From a virus, in IMG/VR virus record IMGVR_UViG_3300046642_001019, positions 1 to 40,664 of that record: DNA of 40,664 nt. One strand, written 5' to 3'. A program made the position numbers and the translations under genes. Numbering within the stretch: position 1 is the stretch's first letter; each line of letters starts with the position of its first letter. The notes beneath the pieces were generated by a model. That model was not told where the DNA came from. It saw only the letters and a list, made by a program, of their open reading frames with translations, and did not search any database. This document shows, in pieces, positions 37,913 through 40,664 of this stretch.

Positions 37913-37947
37913 AAAAAGAATCCCCTGCCCTCATAGGAGGACAGGGG
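37913..37947 (-). terminator. Terminator downstream of the recombinase gene
   Basis: On the minus strand CCCCTG-TCCTCC and GAGG-GCAGGGG form a hairpin (37922-37947) followed by ATTCTTTTTG (to 37913). It stops transcription from the recombinase gene. The 49 nt from 37948 to 37996 hold nothing clear, and an attachment site could be near here or upstream. Confidence 0.75.
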
Positions 37948-37996
37948 CTGCAGCGAGCGGATTGGCACCCAAACACACTGCGTCACTCAGTATGAC

Positions 37997-39847
37997 TCAC
38001 GCCGCGGAGCCGCGTCGAGATGAGGGCAGGCTGATTTCGCGGACGATGACGAATTCCTCCTGCTCGATCTGGGGATTGTCCTCCGCGTAGGTCACTCCAA
38101 CACGGGCCAGTTTCGCGGGATCCTGAGATTGGAGTTGTTGATTGTCAGACGCTTCTTGACCTGAGCGTGAATCTATCGAACCTATGTGTGGGACTGTCGA
38201 GCCCAGATCGATGGCGGCGCCCAGTCGCAATTCCAGCCTGATCGTTGGACGACCGTTGACAGTGCGCACCTCGGCACTTTTGACCACGGCGCGGATGAGT
38301 GCCGCTTTCCGTTTGCGGTCATCTGCTGCCTCGATCTCGTCCAGTTTTTCGGCGATGTCGGCGACGGTGATGGCACTGCGCTCGGCAGCGACCCGGTCCA
38401 TGCCGATCGAACGCAACTGGAGCTCGATCACCTCCTGCCGCTCGTACAGCGCGTTGGTCTGGTCGATGACCTCTTTCACGCGTACCGCGGTGCTCGCGTA
38501 ATCGCGGAGTCCCAACTCACCCGACCGCAGGACGTTTTCGTGCTCGGTCTTCGCGCGCTGGATCTGCGCGGCAATCTGTTGCAGCTCTGCGTCAAGCTGG
38601 ATGCGCAACTGTTCGCTGCGTCCGTCATCGAGCATGGCCAGGTACGCGTGGGGATCGCGAACCACGGCTTTGACTTCGGCCCACACCGCATCTTCCGCGT
38701 CCCCGGCGCGCAGCATTTTTGCGGTGCAACCAGCCTGCGATGGCGAGTGCGCCTGCTTCATCGTGCGGGAGCAGTAGTAGTAGGTGTAGTTCGCCTGATA
38801 CTTGTGGCGGGCCTCAGTGCGGCCGGTGAACACGCGTCCGCAGATGCCTTCGCCATTCGGCTCGTGGCAGATCAGGACATGGCTGAGAAGGTAATCGTAA
38901 TGACGGTTGCGGCTGGAGTTCTTTTTGTTGTTAGCGAGCGCGGCCTGGGCTGCATCCCACACCTCGGGCGTGACCACCTGCGGGGGCGGGTTGCTGGCTG
39001 CGTTCGTCCACTCGCCATTCTTGTCGAGGATGCCGCCTTCACCCTTATAGCGGACGTTGTGCAGCATCCAGTTCAAGCGACGGTCGGTGACCCCGATACG
39101 CTGGGCTTCGCGCCATGCGGTCGAGCCGTGCAGGGCGATGTTCTCGAAGACGCTCTGAACGACCTCGTAGCGCATCATCTTGAGGTTCTCGTCGTAGGTC
39201 GTGTCCAGGGCCAGGTGCCCGTTGCTGTCAGTGACGAGCCCATAGGCTTTGCGGCCGCCCACAAATTTGCCCTCCGAAGCTTTCTGATGCTTGCCGGCCA
39301 CGGTGCGCTCGAGGATCGTGCCACGCTCCCACTGGGCGATCGAGGCAATCACGTTGAACACGAGCCGTCCTGATTCGGTCGACGTGTCCATGCCCGGATC
39401 CATGCACACCAGCGCAACGCGATGAGCGGTCAGGAAAGAGGCGATGTTGATCAGGATCTGCAGGCTGCGCGCCAGTCGGTCGAGCTTGGTGATCCAGACC
39501 TGATCGATCTGGCTGCCCATGCAGTTGCCGTCGCAGTCGGTGGTGCCGTAGCTGCAGATCAGGGCGACGAGACGGCGCCCTTCGGGTCGGTGTTCGAGTG
39601 GGATGGTGCCGCTGATGCCTTCGTCCCAGCAGGAGTCGATGAGCTGCAACTGGTCCTTGTCGGGCAGCTCGGCGTTCTCGCGAATGCGGATGGTGCTCTC
39701 GAGCTTGAGCACCTGAACTTTGATCGACTCGGCTTCGCGCTGGACGTCAGTGGATACGCGGCCGTACGCCGCGACGCGCTGTGGACGGATAAAAATCGTT
39801 AGCGGGCCGAGGGTTGTTCGTCGGCGTGCTGGCGGTCTGGGTGCCAT
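37997..39847 (-). CDS. Large serine recombinase (integrase)
   Basis: 616 aa. The resolvase domain (about 20-190) holds R30-V-S32-T-D-V-Q with nucleophile S32, D-E-G-I-S-G (75-80), and W-I-T-K-L-D123-R-L-A-R127. A recombinase domain (about 195-320) and a zinc-ribbon (L-I-C-H, C-G-R-V, Y-Y-C-S-R, G-C-T-A) follow, then a long coiled coil (about 420-510). These enzymes join attP and attB for integration and need a direction factor for excision. The minus strand start is overlapped by its neighbour. This is the main proof of a temperate life style. Confidence 0.93.
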   Translation of the reverse strand: MAPRPPARRRTTLGPLTIFIRPQRVAAYGRVSTDVQREAESIKVQVLKLESTIRIRENAELPDKDQLQLIDSCWDEGISGTIPLEHRPEGRRLVALICSYGTTDCDGNCMGSQIDQVWITKLDRLARSLQILINIASFLTAHRVALVCMDPGMDTSTESGRLVFNVIASIAQWERGTILERTVAGKHQKASEGKFVGGRKAYGLVTDSNGHLALDTTYDENLKMMRYEVVQSVFENIALHGSTAWREAQRIGVTDRRLNWMLHNVRYKGEGGILDKNGEWTNAASNPPPQVVTPEVWDAAQAALANNKKNSSRNRHYDYLLSHVLICHEPNGEGICGRVFTGRTEARHKYQANYTYYYCSRTMKQAHSPSQAGCTAKMLRAGDAEDAVWAEVKAVVRDPHAYLAMLDDGRSEQLRIQLDAELQQIAAQIQRAKTEHENVLRSGELGLRDYASTAVRVKEVIDQTNALYERQEVIELQLRSIGMDRVAAERSAITVADIAEKLDEIEAADDRKRKAALIRAVVKSAEVRTVNGRPTIRLELRLGAAIDLGSTVPHIGSIDSRSGQEASDNQQLQSQDPAKLARVGVTYAEDNPQIEQEEFVIVREISLPSSRRGSAA

Positions 39848-40002
39848 GTGTTCGATTGTACTACAGATTGATCCTGGCGTGCCCGGTCTTCGCGGATCCA
39901 GCCGGCGATGAGCCTCAGGGCTTCGACATAGAGCAGTTCATCGTCCGCGCTGCGAACGTAGGTGACCTCGACCATGGGCGGCAGCGCGAGTTTTCTGGGC
40001 AT
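39799..40002 (-). CDS. Small recombinase-partner protein
   Basis: 67 aa from the ATG at 40002. An earlier ATG at 40032 is open, but the later start gives the same distance to the 35-bp element as in the early operon, and both leaders share CAGACT just before the start. The sequence V-E-V-T-Y-V-R-S...E-A-L-R-L-I-A-G-W-I has a strand-helix shape. It overlaps the recombinase gene by 49 nt. Position suits a direction factor or a regulator, but no motif proves it. Confidence 0.55.
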   Translation of the reverse strand: MPRKLALPPMVEVTYVRSADDELLYVEALRLIAGWIREDRARQDQSVVQSNTWHPDRQHADEQPSAR

Positions 40003-40034
40003 GCTCCGAGTCTGGCCTGTGACCAGGCTCATGT

Positions 40035-40069
40035 GACGTCAGTCCGGTCAGTGATCGTGGAGCACTGAC
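40035..40069 (-). promoter_or_regulatory. Shared 35-bp control element, recombinase copy
   Basis: Minus-strand copy of the element at 1006-1040: GTCAG (40069-40065), 11 nt, then the identical 19-mer (40053-40035). It lies 32 nt before the 40002 start. On the plus strand GTCAGTG and CACTGAC also form an inverted repeat here (40047-40053, 40063-40069). Confidence 0.65.
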
Positions 40070-40086
40070 GATGCCGGCAAACCGCG

Positions 40087-40257
40087 TCATTTCGGCGGTT
40101 TCGGGGTTGACTGCCTGGCAAACCACTCTTCGACCATGAGGGCCACCTGAGCGCTCAGGCTACGTTTCTGTTCTCGGGCGAGGATCTCCAGCCGACGGAA
40201 CATCGCCTGGCTCAGGCGCACGCTGACAAGTTTCTCTCCTACCACTGCGTCAAGCAT
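40087..40257 (-). CDS. Ribbon-helix-helix (CopG/Arc-like) repressor
   Basis: 56 aa from the ATG at 40257; an upstream GTG at 40290 is open but its added codons have changed amino acids between the two copies of the region, unlike the PAS gene, so I prefer the ATG. K-L-V-S-V-R-L-S is the DNA-contacting strand, followed by A-M-F-R-R-L-E-I-L-A-R-E-Q and S-L-S-A-Q-V-A-L-M-V-E-E-W-F helices. No normal ribosome site is seen. It lies at the control region and may repress the early operon and itself. Confidence 0.72.
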   Translation of the reverse strand: MLDAVVGEKLVSVRLSQAMFRRLEILAREQKRSLSAQVALMVEEWFARQSTPKPPK

Positions 40258-40275
40258 AGTGGCAGTGTATCTATC

Positions 40276-40300
40276 ATCTTGATGCGTCACACATCAAGAT
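40276..40300. promoter_or_regulatory. Inverted repeat in the RHH leader
   Basis: ATCTTGATG and CATCAAGAT are perfect arms around CGTCACA. In copy A the left arm has a changed base. It overlaps a weak minus-strand promoter (TTGATG and TAGATA, 18 nt apart), so autorepression of the RHH gene is possible. Confidence 0.45.
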
Positions 40301-40468
40301 GTGGTAGTGTTTTTGATGACGTATCGACACGTCACCGTTATCGATACGAGAACTCTTGCTACCTGTGACGGGCCACGCTGACCCGAAACAGTGTAGAACA
40401 TATGCTCTAGACAAGACCGCGGGGAGAGGGGCCGCGGAGTCTGTTGCACGAGGTGAAGGGGTGCGGCA

Positions 40469-40664
40469 ATGGGTGGAGCGCAGAGGGACGAAGCGTGGCA
40501 GGCGTACACGGTACGTTTGGCGTGGGCGACCGACGCGCGCGGCGTCCTGGTCAACGCGAACCAGGCGTTCTGTGCGGTCATGGGCTACAGCCAGCAGGAA
40601 GTGGCCGATCATCCCGGCATGTTGTTGCTGCGGCCCCACACCTCGTCAGACGACCCGGAGATCC
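40469..40664 (+). CDS. PAS-domain protein, partial second copy
   Basis: The first 65 codons of the PAS-domain gene, running off the window end. The protein is identical to residues 1-65 of the first copy, while eight codons differ silently. The ribosome site and spacing are the same. It is either the same gene after a full circle in a variant genome, or the start of a tandem second phage. Confidence 0.85.
   Translation, partial: MGGAQRDEAWQAYTVRLAWATDARGVLVNANQAFCAVMGYSQQEVADHPGMLLLRPHTSSDDPEI

Larger units (their letters stand above)
40261..40664. repeat. Terminal direct repeat, copy B (diverged)
   Basis: Second version of 1-405. The last 118 bases (40547-40664) are identical to 288-405. 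Upstream parts differ, including a one-base indel in the leader hairpin region. Confidence 0.95.

Overview
This window looks like one complete genome unit, about 40.26 kb, of a temperate tailed phage, read slightly past one full turn. The first 405 bases return at the end (40261-40664) as a diverged copy, so the unit is either circular or circularly permuted (assembled from a mixed population) or a tandem arrangement of two close relatives. The DNA is GC-rich. An Rpf-type transglycosylase and one apparently leaderless promoter suggest an Actinomycetota host; the large serine recombinase and its partner protein would also fit Chloroflexota or another GC-rich soil lineage. No host gene is present, so the host is inferred.

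Layout. (1) 1-209: bidirectional control region with a perfect palindrome, a promoter and hairpins. (2) 210-7319, plus strand: early operon. It encodes a PAS-domain protein, a small ribbon-helix-helix-like protein, Gp157, an Rpf-like muralytic protein, a VRR-NUC nuclease, a fused Prim-Pol/helicase and a Cas4/RecB-like nuclease. Most genes overlap by 4 nt. (3) 7368-9432, minus strand: GP88-family protein, small membrane and metal-site proteins and a helix-turn-helix regulator. The operon converges on the early operon at a shared 12-bp terminator hairpin. (4) 9555-36018, plus strand: late region. It runs terminase small and large subunits, a Cas7/RAMP-like protein with GGCNN repeat arrays and a winged-helix-like gene, portal, large internal-virion-type proteins including a 2147-aa protein with two enzymatic domains, scaffold, HK97-type capsid, an antisense HNH endonuclease, head-tail connector, collagen-like fibre, tail proteins and a lysis cassette. 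Portal, the LPD38-like giant protein and the absence of a recognisable tape measure or tail sheath point to a short-tailed (podovirus-like) virion. (5) 36226-37891, minus strand: six small genes, three of them cysteine-rich. (6) 37913-40257, minus strand: integration module with a large serine recombinase, a small partner protein and a ribbon-helix-helix protein.

The most unusual element is at 11951-13428. A protein with two sequence hallmarks of the CRISPR RAMP/Cas7 fold (a P-x-x-P-T-A-N-L-R motif and a C-terminal glycine-rich loop) is followed 4 nt after its stop by four arrays of GGCNN pentamers, 53 units in all, with a strictly kept GGC and a freely varying NN. A winged-helix/coiled-coil protein follows. 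I read this as a candidate RNA- or DNA-binding system of unknown function.

A second discovery is a 35-bp control element with the same form (GTCAG, 11 nt, then 19 identical bases). It lies 32-33 nt upstream of both the early small RHH-like gene and the gene that precedes the recombinase, and so links lysogeny and early control.
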